Shown one piece after another: positions 1 to 6,072 of a stretch of DNA of 6,644 nt. Below the pieces are notes generated by a model. That model saw only the letters and a program-made list of their open reading frames with translations. It was not told the DNA's origin and did not search any database. Both the position numbers and the translations under genes were made by a program. The DNA comes from an uncultured Lachnospiraceae bacterium (GTDB taxonomy: Bacteria; Bacillota; Clostridia; Lachnospirales; Lachnospiraceae), in assembly GCA_902803155.1 (NCBI GenBank), contig CADCOU010000124.1, positions 1 through 6,644 on the forward strand, read 5' to 3'. Position 1 is the first letter of the stretch, and each line of letters opens with the position of its first letter.

Positions 1-461
1 CAGGCCAGATCGTCGGAAGATGGGGAAACTTTTTTAACAGGGAAGCGTTCGGCGGATACACGGACAATCTGTTCGCGATGCGTCTGCCCATAGATGCGGT
101 GCGTGCGTCGGAAGTGACGGAACAGATGCGGGAACATGCGCAGGTGATCGACGGGATCACTTATATCCAGGTCCATCCGACGTTTCTGTATGAATTATTG
201 TGGAATCTGGCTGTACTGATCCTGCTTCTGGTGATTACGCTGAAGAAGTGGAAGAGATTTCACGGAGAGATCTTTCTGGGATATCTTCTGCTGTACGGTA
301 TCGGGAGATTCTGGATCGAAGGGCTGAGGACAGATCAGCTCAGGCTTTGGGGAACCCGGATCGCTGTTTCCCAGGTACTGGCGGCGGTACTGGCGGTATC
401 TTCCGCAATATTGATCGTTGTTGTGAGGAAAAAATATGGCTGTAACAGATGTAGGAATTGA
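1..461 (+). CDS. lgt: Prolipoprotein diacylglyceryl transferase, 5'-truncated by window edge
   Basis: Lgt is an integral membrane enzyme that transfers the diacylglyceryl group of phosphatidylglycerol to the lipobox cysteine of prolipoproteins, the first step of lipoprotein maturation. The reading frame enters at base 3, already inside the gene, and gives 152 residues. It opens with the Lgt signature GQIVGRWGNFFNREAFGG, then has the conserved VHPTFLYE motif (bases about 171-194) and the late GIGRFWIEGLRTDQ motif with its family arginines. Three hydrophobic segments are visible: LLWNLAVLILLLVITL, IFLGYLLLYGIGRFWI, and a C-terminal one near VLAAVLAVSSAILIVVV. The C-terminus is short and basic (VRKKYGCNRCRN). 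The last 26 bases overlap the start of mreB, so translation of the two is probably coupled. The true start lies upstream of the window; an internal ATG at 78 is not the start because signature residues precede it. The family call is firm. Confidence 0.95.
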   Translation, partial: GQIVGRWGNFFNREAFGGYTDNLFAMRLPIDAVRASEVTEQMREHAQVIDGITYIQVHPTFLYELLWNLAVLILLLVITLKKWKRFHGEIFLGYLLLYGIGRFWIEGLRTDQLRLWGTRIAVSQVLAAVLAVSSAILIVVVRKKYGCNRCRN

Positions 462-1416
462 TCTTGGGACATCAAGCATACTGGTGTATGTACGCGGAAG
501 AGGCGTCGTCCTCAAAGAGCCGTCTATCGCGGCCTATGACAGGGATGATGATAAGATCCGTGCGATCGGCGAGGAGGCAAGGATCCTTCTGTCACGCTCA
601 GAGGGAAACCTGACGGAGATCCATCCGCTGGAGAACGGCATCATTGCGGACTACGTTGTGACGGAGCAGATGCTGCGCGTCTTCATCCAGAAGGCGGTCG
701 GACGTCTTTCCTTCCGGAAACCCCGTGTCTGTGTCTGTATCCCGGTCGGCCTTACGGAAGTGGAACGGCACGCCGTGGAGGACGCCGCCTATCAGGCCGG
801 AGCCAGAGACGTGCATATGGTCGAGGAACCCATCGCCGCCGCGATCGGTGCTGGGATCGATTTCTCCCGTCCGAGCGGAAATATGATTGTCGATATCGGC
901 GGAGGGAGCACCTCGGTCGCCATCCTGTCGATGGACGGTATCGTGGTCAGTACCCGGGTCAAGATCGGCGGAAATGATTATGATGATGCGATCATCCGGT
1001 ATATCCGCAATCAGTTCGGGATCGTCATCGAGAAGGCGGCTGCGGAAGAGATCAAGATGCAGGTGGGAACGGTCTACGAACGGCCCGAAGAGAAGGTCCT
1101 GGAATTCATCGGAAGAGACATTGAGACCGGACTTCCGAAGAAAGTAAGGATCAGTTCGGAGAACTGCAGGATCGCCTGCCGCGAACTGACCGGCCGTGTC
1201 GTGGAGGCTGTCCACAGCGTGCTGGAAAAAACGCCCCCGGAACTAGCGTCGGATGTCGCTTCCCGGGGAATCGTACTGGTCGGAGGCGGAAGCCTGATCG
1301 ACGGACTCGAGGAACTGCTGGAAGCCCGCACGGGCGTCAACACGGTCACCTGTGACGATCCGCTGTGTGCGGTCGCGATCGGGACCGGCCGGTTTGCAGA
1401 ACTGATGCTGGATTAA
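436..1416 (+). CDS. mreB: MreB/Mbl-family rod-shape actin homologue
   Basis: This is a bacterial actin of 326 residues, close to the usual 330-345 for MreB. MreB forms ATP-dependent membrane-bound filaments that orient peptidoglycan synthesis. Visible motifs are phosphate-1 DVGIDLGTSS (5-14), NGIIADY (67-73), IPVGLTEVERHAV (102-114), the EEPIAAAIGAG stretch with the catalytic-region glutamate (130-140), phosphate-2 DIGGGSTS (153-160), and the adenosine motif GIVLVGGGSLIDGLEE (278-293). The segment GRLSFRKPR (89-97) sits where MreB proteins carry the hydrophobic membrane-contact loop. Phosphate-1 reads DLGTSS rather than the common DLGTAN, and phosphate-2 reads GGGST rather than GGGTT, so this may be a divergent paralogue (Mbl- or MreBH-like). 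The start at 436 is supported by GAGGAA at 425-430, five bases upstream. mreC and mreD do not follow; recD2 does. Several MreB paralogues per genome are common in Firmicutes, so which one this is cannot be told here. Confidence 0.93.
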   Translation: MAVTDVGIDLGTSSILVYVRGRGVVLKEPSIAAYDRDDDKIRAIGEEARILLSRSEGNLTEIHPLENGIIADYVVTEQMLRVFIQKAVGRLSFRKPRVCVCIPVGLTEVERHAVEDAAYQAGARDVHMVEEPIAAAIGAGIDFSRPSGNMIVDIGGGSTSVAILSMDGIVVSTRVKIGGNDYDDAIIRYIRNQFGIVIEKAAAEEIKMQVGTVYERPEEKVLEFIGRDIETGLPKKVRISSENCRIACRELTGRVVEAVHSVLEKTPPELASDVASRGIVLVGGGSLIDGLEELLEARTGVNTVTCDDPLCAVAIGTGRFAELMLD

Positions 1417-1418
1417 AA

Positions 1419-3887
1419 ATGGATTCTGTCAGGGGTTATGTAGAACACGTCACATACCGCAATGAGGAAAACGGGTACACCGTTCTCAGCCTTTCTGATC
1501 CGGAGAGGGAGAAGGCCGGAGAGGACAGTGTATTCACTGCAGTAGGTTCGCTTCCTGAAGTCGGCGAAGGAGAGCTGCTGCAGCTCAGCGGTTTCTGGAC
1601 TACCCATTCCACATACGGAGAACAATTTAAGATCGACTCTTTCGAGATACTCCCTCCGGGTGATGCCGCCGCGATGGAGCGGTATCTGGCATCGGGCCAG
1701 ATCAAAGGGATCAAGAAGGCACTCGCGCACCGGATCGTCAAGGCATTCGGCGACGATACCTTCACGATCCTGGACCAGGAGCCGGAGCGCCTCGCGGAGA
1801 TCAGGGGAATCTCTCTGAAAAAGGCCAGGGAGATCGCCCAGCAGGTATTTGAGAAGCGTGACATGAGGGACGGGCTTCTGTTCCTTGCCGGCCTGAACAT
1901 CCCAAATGCGCTGTCCATGCGGATCTGGCAGCAGTACGGACCGGATATCTACCGTATTGTGAAGGAGAACCCCTATAAACTTGCGGATGATGTGAAGGGA
2001 GTAGGCTTCCGGACTGCGGATGAGATCGCAAGGAAGGCAGGATTCTCGGCAGACTCCCGTTTCCGCATTTCCAGTGCGATCCTCTATATACTGGAGCTTG
2101 CATCTGCCGAGGGGAGCCTGTATCTGCCGAGGGACCTCCTGAAGATCAGGACTTCGGGCCTTCTGGGCTTTGGGAACGGGCAGGCCGCATCCTATGAAGA
2201 TGATCCGGAATCCTTCTATCCGTACGACGATGCAGACTATGCGACACCGTTTTTGCTCCCGGAAGCACTCCGCGGGGCGGATGACCCCATAGAAGCTGCC
2301 CTGCTGGACCTGTCGGTTGATAAGAAAGTTATCCTGCGGAAAGAAGAAGGCGCGGAGAGAGTCTATACGACCCAGGCGTACTATACGGAACTCCGTGTCG
2401 CAAGGATGCTGAAAGAACTGAACCTGACCGTAGACAGAGATCTTGATGAGGTGAGATCCGCTGCCATTGACGCGGCGCGGGCATCCGGAAATGAACTGGA
2501 TGAGAAACAGATGGACGCGGTTCTGGCAGCGGCAGGACATACCCTGCTGATCCTTACGGGCGGTCCCGGAACCGGTAAGACTACGACCATCAATACCATG
2601 ATCTCCGTGTTTGAGAGACTGGGAATGTCGATCGAACTGGCAGCACCCACAGGCAGGGCGGCCAAACGTATGAAAGAGGCGACCGGCAGGGAGGCAAGGA
2701 CGATCCACAGACTGCTGGAAGTCAGCGGAGACCCTGATACAGGCATCTTCTTCCATAAAGACTCCTCTGAACCGCTGGAGACGGATGTTATCATCATCGA
2801 CGAGATGTCGATGGTGGACATCTACCTGTTCCAGTCACTCCTTCGGGCAATCATTCCGGGAACGCATCTGGTCATGGTCGGGGACGCCAGCCAGCTGCCG
2901 AGCGTCGGTCCGGGGAGCGTTCTGAAGGATATGATCGAATCCGGGCAGATCCATACCGTGACGCTGGACCGGATCTTCCGGCAGGCGCTCGAGAGCGATA
3001 TTGTGGTCAACGCCCACAGGATCAATGCGGGGCAGTATCCTGCACTGGATAATAAGAGTCCGGACTTCTTCTTTATCAGAGAGAATGATCCGGGTACTAT
3101 CATCGGAACCTGTGTGAAGCTGGTCCGGGACAACCTGCCGCGTTTCCTGAAGGTGGACAGCAGTGAGATCCAGGTCATGGCGCCCATGAAGAAGGGCGTT
3201 CTGGGGATTGCAAACCTGAACAAAATGATGCAGACTTACCTGAACCCGGAAAGTCCCGGGAAGGAAGAACACAGCAGGGGAGATACCCTGTTCCGTGAGG
3301 GTGACCGGGTCATGCAGATCCGGAACAATTACCAGATCGAATGGACTGTGCGGGGAAGACACAGTGCAGTACTTGATAACGGGCAGGGCGTGTTCAACGG
3401 GGATATGGGAATCATCCGGGAGATCAGCAGGTTTTCCGAATCGATAACCGTCGAATTCGATGAACATCGATATGTAATCTATGACTTTAACGATCTGGAC
3501 CAGCTGGAACTGGCGTATGCCGTAACGATCCACAAGGCCCAGGGGAGCGAGTATCCCGCGGTAGTGATCCCGCTTCTCCGCGGACCGCGGATGCTGATGA
3601 ACCGCAACCTCCTCTATACGGCGATCACCAGGGCAAAGTCACTGGTCGTGCTGATCGGTGAGCCGGCGGTCATGAATGAGATGATCGACAATGCGCAGGA
3701 GGCAAAGCGGTATACGACGCTCGCGCTGCGGCTTCAGGAAGCATACAGTCCGGGAGAATCATCTTCCGGATACAGTGCCCTGAGTGCAGCGGGTGATTCC
3801 GGAGAAGCGGAGGCAGCAGGGGGCACGGAAAGCTTCGGGTTCGAAGATTTCGATCCGGATGATCCGTTTGCCGGCTGGGACGACTGA
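1419..3887 (+). CDS. recD2: RecD2-type ATP-dependent 5'-3' DNA helicase
   Basis: This is an 822-residue superfamily-1B helicase of the RecD2/YrrC family, which works without RecBC in genome maintenance and mismatch-repair or fork-related processes. In order it has an N-terminal OB-like domain with the family opening RGYVEHVTYRNEENGYTVL (5-23), helix-hairpin-helix segments near 95-145 and 180-215 (GIKKALAHRIVKAFG, DVKGVGFRTADEIARKAG), Walker A GGPGTGKT (381-388), Walker B DVIIIDEMSMVD (456-467), motif III VMVGDASQLPSVG (485-497), LDRIFRQA, the VTIHKAQGSE motif (702-711) and motif VI YTAITRA (733-739, arginine 738). An acidic insert (about 245-290) and an acidic, low-complexity tail (776-822) make it longer than many clostridial homologues. 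The start at 1419 gives the usual family N-terminus; an in-frame ATG at 1365 would add 18 residues that merely re-read mreB. No good Shine-Dalgarno precedes 1419. With the mreB stop only two bases away, translational coupling is likely. Confidence 0.95.
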   Translation: MDSVRGYVEHVTYRNEENGYTVLSLSDPEREKAGEDSVFTAVGSLPEVGEGELLQLSGFWTTHSTYGEQFKIDSFEILPPGDAAAMERYLASGQIKGIKKALAHRIVKAFGDDTFTILDQEPERLAEIRGISLKKAREIAQQVFEKRDMRDGLLFLAGLNIPNALSMRIWQQYGPDIYRIVKENPYKLADDVKGVGFRTADEIARKAGFSADSRFRISSAILYILELASAEGSLYLPRDLLKIRTSGLLGFGNGQAASYEDDPESFYPYDDADYATPFLLPEALRGADDPIEAALLDLSVDKKVILRKEEGAERVYTTQAYYTELRVARMLKELNLTVDRDLDEVRSAAIDAARASGNELDEKQMDAVLAAAGHTLLILTGGPGTGKTTTINTMISVFERLGMSIELAAPTGRAAKRMKEATGREARTIHRLLEVSGDPDTGIFFHKDSSEPLETDVIIIDEMSMVDIYLFQSLLRAIIPGTHLVMVGDASQLPSVGPGSVLKDMIESGQIHTVTLDRIFRQALESDIVVNAHRINAGQYPALDNKSPDFFFIRENDPGTIIGTCVKLVRDNLPRFLKVDSSEIQVMAPMKKGVLGIANLNKMMQTYLNPESPGKEEHSRGDTLFREGDRVMQIRNNYQIEWTVRGRHSAVLDNGQGVFNGDMGIIREISRFSESITVEFDEHRYVIYDFNDLDQLELAYAVTIHKAQGSEYPAVVIPLLRGPRMLMNRNLLYTAITRAKSLVVLIGEPAVMNEMIDNAQEAKRYTTLALRLQEAYSPGESSSGYSALSAAGDSGEAEAAGGTESFGFEDFDPDDPFAGWDD

Positions 3888-3933
3888 TCCGGCGAGGAAT
3901 CCGGAAATGGAGAGAGTACGCGCGGCATAAAAG

Positions 3934-4719
3934 ATGCAGCGTATAAAAAGACAGGAAAATGAAACCGGCATGTCATGCAGCTGCCTGTATGACATTATAT
4001 CGATAATAATCGATGCGTTCTATCCCCCGAGATGTCCGGTCTGTGAGAAGATACTGTCAATCAGAGAAGAGATGATCTGCCCGGAATGCCTGAAGAGACT
4101 TCCCCTGGTACAGGAGCCCCGATGCATGAGATGCGGTAAACCGATAGACAGCCCGGAACAGGAATACTGTTCTGATTGTGAGGTGCATCCGCACAGATTC
4201 GAAGAAGGCCGGTCAGCTCTGCTCTATGAAAAGGGGGCAAGGAAAGCTGTCGACCGTCTGAAATTTTATAATAAGAGGGAATATATTCCGTTTTTCGGTA
4301 CATGTCTTGAGAAACTGGCGAACGAATCATTTCCGCGCTGGAAACCGGACTGCCTGGTACCGATCCCCATGCATCCCTGGAAGAGGGCTGAGAGGGGATT
4401 CGACCAGGCATCCCTGCTCGCACGGGAGCTGGGGAAAAGGTGCGGGATACCCGTGAGAGAAGATCTTCTGATCCGGACCCGTTACACGGCAGCGTCCAAA
4501 AGACTTGGAAGATCACGGCGAAGAAAGAACCTGCGGGGCGTATTTGCAGTACCGGAGCATATTCGGACAGACCGTATATCGATACCCCGTTCAGTTGTGC
4601 TGATCGATGATATCTATACGACCGGAGCTACAATGGACGAAGCGGGTTTCGCCCTGCGGAGAGCGGGCGTAAAACACATCTTTTTCCTGACGGTATGTAT
4701 AGGAAGAGGATTCAGCTGA
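3934..4719 (+). CDS. comF: ComF family protein (zinc finger plus phosphoribosyltransferase fold)
   Basis: ComF is a cytoplasmic protein needed for DNA uptake in competent Bacillus and is also widespread in bacteria not known to be competent. The protein has four CxxC pairs (C34/C37, C49/C52, C64/C67, C79/C82), which look like zinc-binding knuckles. It then has the conserved PIPMHPWKRAERGFDQA (143-159), a basic SRRRKNLRGVF stretch (194-204), and the PRPP-binding-type loop VVLIDDIYTTGAT (221-233) with its paired aspartates. The start is uncertain. ATG 3934 gives 261 residues but has only GGAGAGAG 17 bases away. In-frame ATG 3970 gives 249 residues, nearer the usual short leader before YPPRC, with AGGA 13 bases upstream. 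It lies 46 bases after recD2 and probably belongs to the same operon. Its last 13 codons, stop included, are duplicated at 4985-5023, which is unusual. Direct involvement in competence cannot be inferred. Confidence 0.92.
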   Translation: MQRIKRQENETGMSCSCLYDIISIIIDAFYPPRCPVCEKILSIREEMICPECLKRLPLVQEPRCMRCGKPIDSPEQEYCSDCEVHPHRFEEGRSALLYEKGARKAVDRLKFYNKREYIPFFGTCLEKLANESFPRWKPDCLVPIPMHPWKRAERGFDQASLLARELGKRCGIPVREDLLIRTRYTAASKRLGRSRRRKNLRGVFAVPEHIRTDRISIPRSVVLIDDIYTTGATMDEAGFALRRAGVKHIFFLTVCIGRGFS

Positions 4720-4726
4720 CTGTGAT
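4681..4726 (+). repeat. Direct repeat copy 1: comF 3' end
   Basis: This 46-base segment covers the last 12 sense codons of comF, its TGA stop, and seven bases beyond. It matches 4985-5030 at 41 of 46 positions with no gaps; the copies differ at 4698, 4701, 4708, 4712 and 4721. In this copy the encoded end is FFLTVCIGRGFS. It sits 42 bases upstream of the DUF6440-like start codon. It is read here as the left boundary of an inserted cassette; an alternative is a shared cis-element placed before two genes. Confidence 0.85.
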
Positions 4727-4984
4727 AAAACCTGATTTCTAATAATCTTATGAGAGGAGAAATAAACAATGAACAGAAAAGAAGATAGATTTGTCATAGT
4801 AAAATCAGAAGGTAATGGGCTGACTTCTGCCAACAGGCAGATAATCGTCGATAAGGAAACCGGTGTAAACTATCTTTTCTTTCACGATGGATATGCAGGT
4901 GGTTTGACAGTTTTAGTTGATGCAATGGGAAAACCGCTGGTTACACCTTATACATTCGAGTGAAACTTTACCCCAGGGGTAACA
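4727..4984. other. Candidate inserted cassette at the comF 3' end
   Basis: This segment lies between the two copies of the comF-end repeat (repeat period 304 bases). It carries one small gene with a strong ribosome binding site and a candidate terminator. The gene is about 40% GC (77 of 195 bases counted by hand), against mid-50s or higher in stretches sampled from recD2. Low GC plus flanking repeats derived from a gene end suggest acquisition by insertion. No recombinase gene, terminal inverted repeat or obvious short target duplication is visible, so calling it a mobile element would go too far. A local duplication followed by divergence is the alternative. Confidence 0.45.
4769..4963 (+). 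CDS. Small DUF6440-like protein of unknown function
   Basis: This gene encodes a 64-residue soluble protein with no signal peptide, membrane segment or cysteines. The layout, a charged start with RFVIVKSE (7-14), then IIVDKETGVNYLFF (25-38), a glycine-rich HDGYAGGLTVLVD (39-51), and GKPLV (54-58), is what I recall for the DUF6440 family of Lachnospiraceae and relatives. That assignment is from memory, and no function is known to me. The start is well supported by AGGAG at 4755-4759, nine bases before ATG. It is clearly lower in GC than its neighbours and is bracketed by the duplicated comF end, so it looks like a late addition between comF and the cyclophilin gene. A possible small terminator follows directly. 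No promoter could be identified with confidence in the 49 bases upstream; AATAAT at 4741-4746 is -10-like but lacks a convincing -35. Confidence 0.85.
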   Translation: MNRKEDRFVIVKSEGNGLTSANRQIIVDKETGVNYLFFHDGYAGGLTVLVDAMGKPLVTPYTFE

Positions 4985-4989
4985 TTTTT
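4968..4989 (+). terminator. Candidate intrinsic terminator after the DUF6440-like gene
   Basis: TTACCC (4968-4973) pairs with GGGTAA (4977-4982) around a CAG loop. The whole TTACCCCAGGGGTAA is a 15-base palindrome with a central A. It is followed by CA and then five T residues (4985-4989). The stem is short and only half GC, so termination would be partial at best. The T run is the first five bases of repeat copy 2. A palindromic protein-binding site is an alternative reading. Confidence 0.45.
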
Positions 4990-5030
4990 CCTGACGGTAT
5001 GCATCGGAAGACGATACAGCTGACAGTGAT
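4985..5030 (+). repeat. Direct repeat copy 2: displaced comF 3' end
   Basis: This is a second copy of the comF terminus, 41 of 46 bases identical to 4681-4726, lying 30 bases before the cyclophilin start codon. Read in the comF frame it still encodes FFLTVCIGRRYS and the TGA at 5021-5023. Of four differences inside the codons, two are silent (TGT/TGC, ATA/ATC) and two change residues (Gly to Arg, Phe to Tyr). It has no start of its own and is not a gene. It probably represents the original comF end, cut off when the intervening segment was inserted. Confidence 0.8.
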
Positions 5031-5060
5031 TTTCATGGAGATTCAGGACAGGAGAACACT

Positions 5061-5900
5061 ATGAAAAAGGAAAACAAGAAGCTTGCGCAGCAGCGTAAGG
5101 CGCAGGAGAGAGCAAAGGCAGAGCAGGCTGCAAAGATGGGAAAGGCGGTGCCGTTTCTGGTGGTTGCGGCGTTTGTGGCTGTGATCGTGATCGGGGCGAT
5201 AGTCGCGGGAAAGTCCGGGAAGAAGATGACTGAGACAGAGGCAGCCACATCTGCCGAAGCTGCAGATTCAACGCAGGAAACACAGGATACCGCAGCTTCT
5301 GATTCGGGAAAAGATGCGGATTCTTCTGAGGGCATTGAATCGGATGGTTCCTATGCATCGTTTGATGCCTCCGCGCTCAAGGGCTGCTGGGACATCTCTG
5401 CGGATAAGCTGACCTATGTACAGATCAGGGTGAAGGATTACGGTACGATCACAGCGGCTCTGGATGAGACCATCGCGCCTGAAAGTGTGCAGAACTTTGT
5501 TTCACTCGCAAAGGACGGATTCTATGACGGACTGACGTTCCACCGTATCATCGAAGGGTTTATGATCCAGGGAGGCGATCCGAACGGGAACGGGACCGGC
5601 GGAAGCAAGGAGACGATCAAGGGAGAATTCACTGATAACGGTGTCGAGAATCCGATCACGCATGTCAGAGGAGCGGTCTCCATGGCACGTGCCCAGGATC
5701 CGGACAGCGCGAGTTCCCAGTTCTTCATCGTGCAGGCGGACAGTACTTTCCTGGACGGACAGTACGCGGGATTCGGGTATGTGACGGATGGTATGGATGT
5801 TGTAGATAAGATCTGTTCTGATGCGGAGCCGACTGATAACAACGGGGCGATCGCGAGAGACAGCCAGCCGGTGATCGAGTCAGTGACGGTTCTTTCCTGA
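5061..5900 (+). CDS. Membrane-anchored cyclophilin-type peptidyl-prolyl cis-trans isomerase
   Basis: This 279-residue protein should catalyse cis-trans isomerisation of peptidyl-proline bonds in folding proteins on the outer face of the membrane. The N-terminus (1-28) is Lys/Arg/Gln/Ala-rich and may form a short coiled coil. One membrane segment follows at about 30-50 (VPFLVVAAFVAVIVIGAIVAG) with no lipobox cysteine, so it is an N-in signal anchor rather than a lipoprotein. Residues 51-105 are a Ser/Thr/Ala/Asp/Glu linker. The cyclophilin domain (about 118-279) shows FHRIIEGFMIQGGDPNGNGTGG (160-181, R162 matching the catalytic arginine), SMAR (207-210), SSQFFI (218-223) and FLDGQYAGFGYV (230-241). 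F230 replaces the tryptophan of human cyclophilin A, as in many bacterial enzymes. AGGAG at 5050-5054, six bases upstream, supports the start. Transcription may continue from comF and the DUF6440-like gene; a strong terminator lies downstream. Confidence 0.94.
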   Translation: MKKENKKLAQQRKAQERAKAEQAAKMGKAVPFLVVAAFVAVIVIGAIVAGKSGKKMTETEAATSAEAADSTQETQDTAASDSGKDADSSEGIESDGSYASFDASALKGCWDISADKLTYVQIRVKDYGTITAALDETIAPESVQNFVSLAKDGFYDGLTFHRIIEGFMIQGGDPNGNGTGGSKETIKGEFTDNGVENPITHVRGAVSMARAQDPDSASSQFFIVQADSTFLDGQYAGFGYVTDGMDVVDKICSDAEPTDNNGAIARDSQPVIESVTVLS

Positions 5901-5989
5901 CGGATTTCAGATGAGTGATTCATTTTTCATCCGGAAACTGCATCCGGCATGATTGTGTGTTCAACAAAAATGATGTATATAAAAAGCAA

Positions 5990-6028
5990 GGCCTCCTCCG
6001 GAGTATCAGCCGGGGAGGCCGTAGTTTT
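5990..6028 (+). terminator. Strong intrinsic terminator, probably bidirectional
   Basis: GGCCTCCTCCGG (5990-6001) pairs with CCGGGGAGGCC (6010-6020), giving 7 plus 4 base pairs with one bulged T (5997) and an eight-base loop. It is followed by GTAGTTTT (6021-6028). On the reverse strand the hairpin is followed by TTGCTTTTT, so it can also stop transcription from the right. It separates the cyclophilin gene from the alcohol dehydrogenase gene. The rest of the 172-base gap (5901-6072) holds no gene; a CATCCGG heptamer occurs twice (5928-5934, 5941-5947) without clear meaning. Confidence 0.88.
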
Positions 6029-6072
6029 GTCATGAGGTAAACATCCTCACAGAATCATGAAAGGACTCGGAT

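Noticed and set aside
598..1215. Antisense open frame of 205 codons opposite mreB
   Set aside because: Its Asp/Arg-rich translation is typical of a reverse-frame shadow, and the sense strand encodes intact MreB motifs throughout.
1365..1418. Upstream ATG extending RecD2 by 18 residues
   Set aside because: The added residues re-read mreB in another frame and do not match the family N-terminus, which begins naturally at 1419.
1413..2756. Long antisense open frame (447 codons) opposite recD2
   Set aside because: It lies wholly opposite a clearly recognised helicase gene, its translation shows no family features, and it is explained by codon bias of the GC-rich sense gene.
3888..3933. Short ATG frame at 3907 between recD2 and comF
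   Set aside because: It encodes only seven residues before a stop and has no support as a gene.
5901..5934. Possible hairpin CGGAT...ATCCG just after the cyclophilin stop
   Set aside because: The stem is five base pairs around a long AT-rich loop with no proper T-tract; the real terminator is further on.
5953..5967. Rex-like inverted half-sites TTGT...ACAA upstream of the alcohol dehydrogenase gene
   Set aside because: Only four bases pair on each side and the whole is 15 bases rather than the 18 of a Rex operator. It also lies upstream of the terminator, about 105 bases from the start codon.
5953..5981. TTGTGT - 17 bases - TATATA as a promoter
   Set aside because: The -35 matches consensus at only three positions, and transcription would run at once into the strong hairpin at 5990-6020.
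6027..6055. TTGTCA - 17 bases - CAGAAT as a promoter for the alcohol dehydrogenase gene
   Set aside because: The -10 is poor, the -35 overlaps the terminator T-tract, and the predicted transcript would start at the ribosome binding site. Possible but not supported enough to list as a feature.
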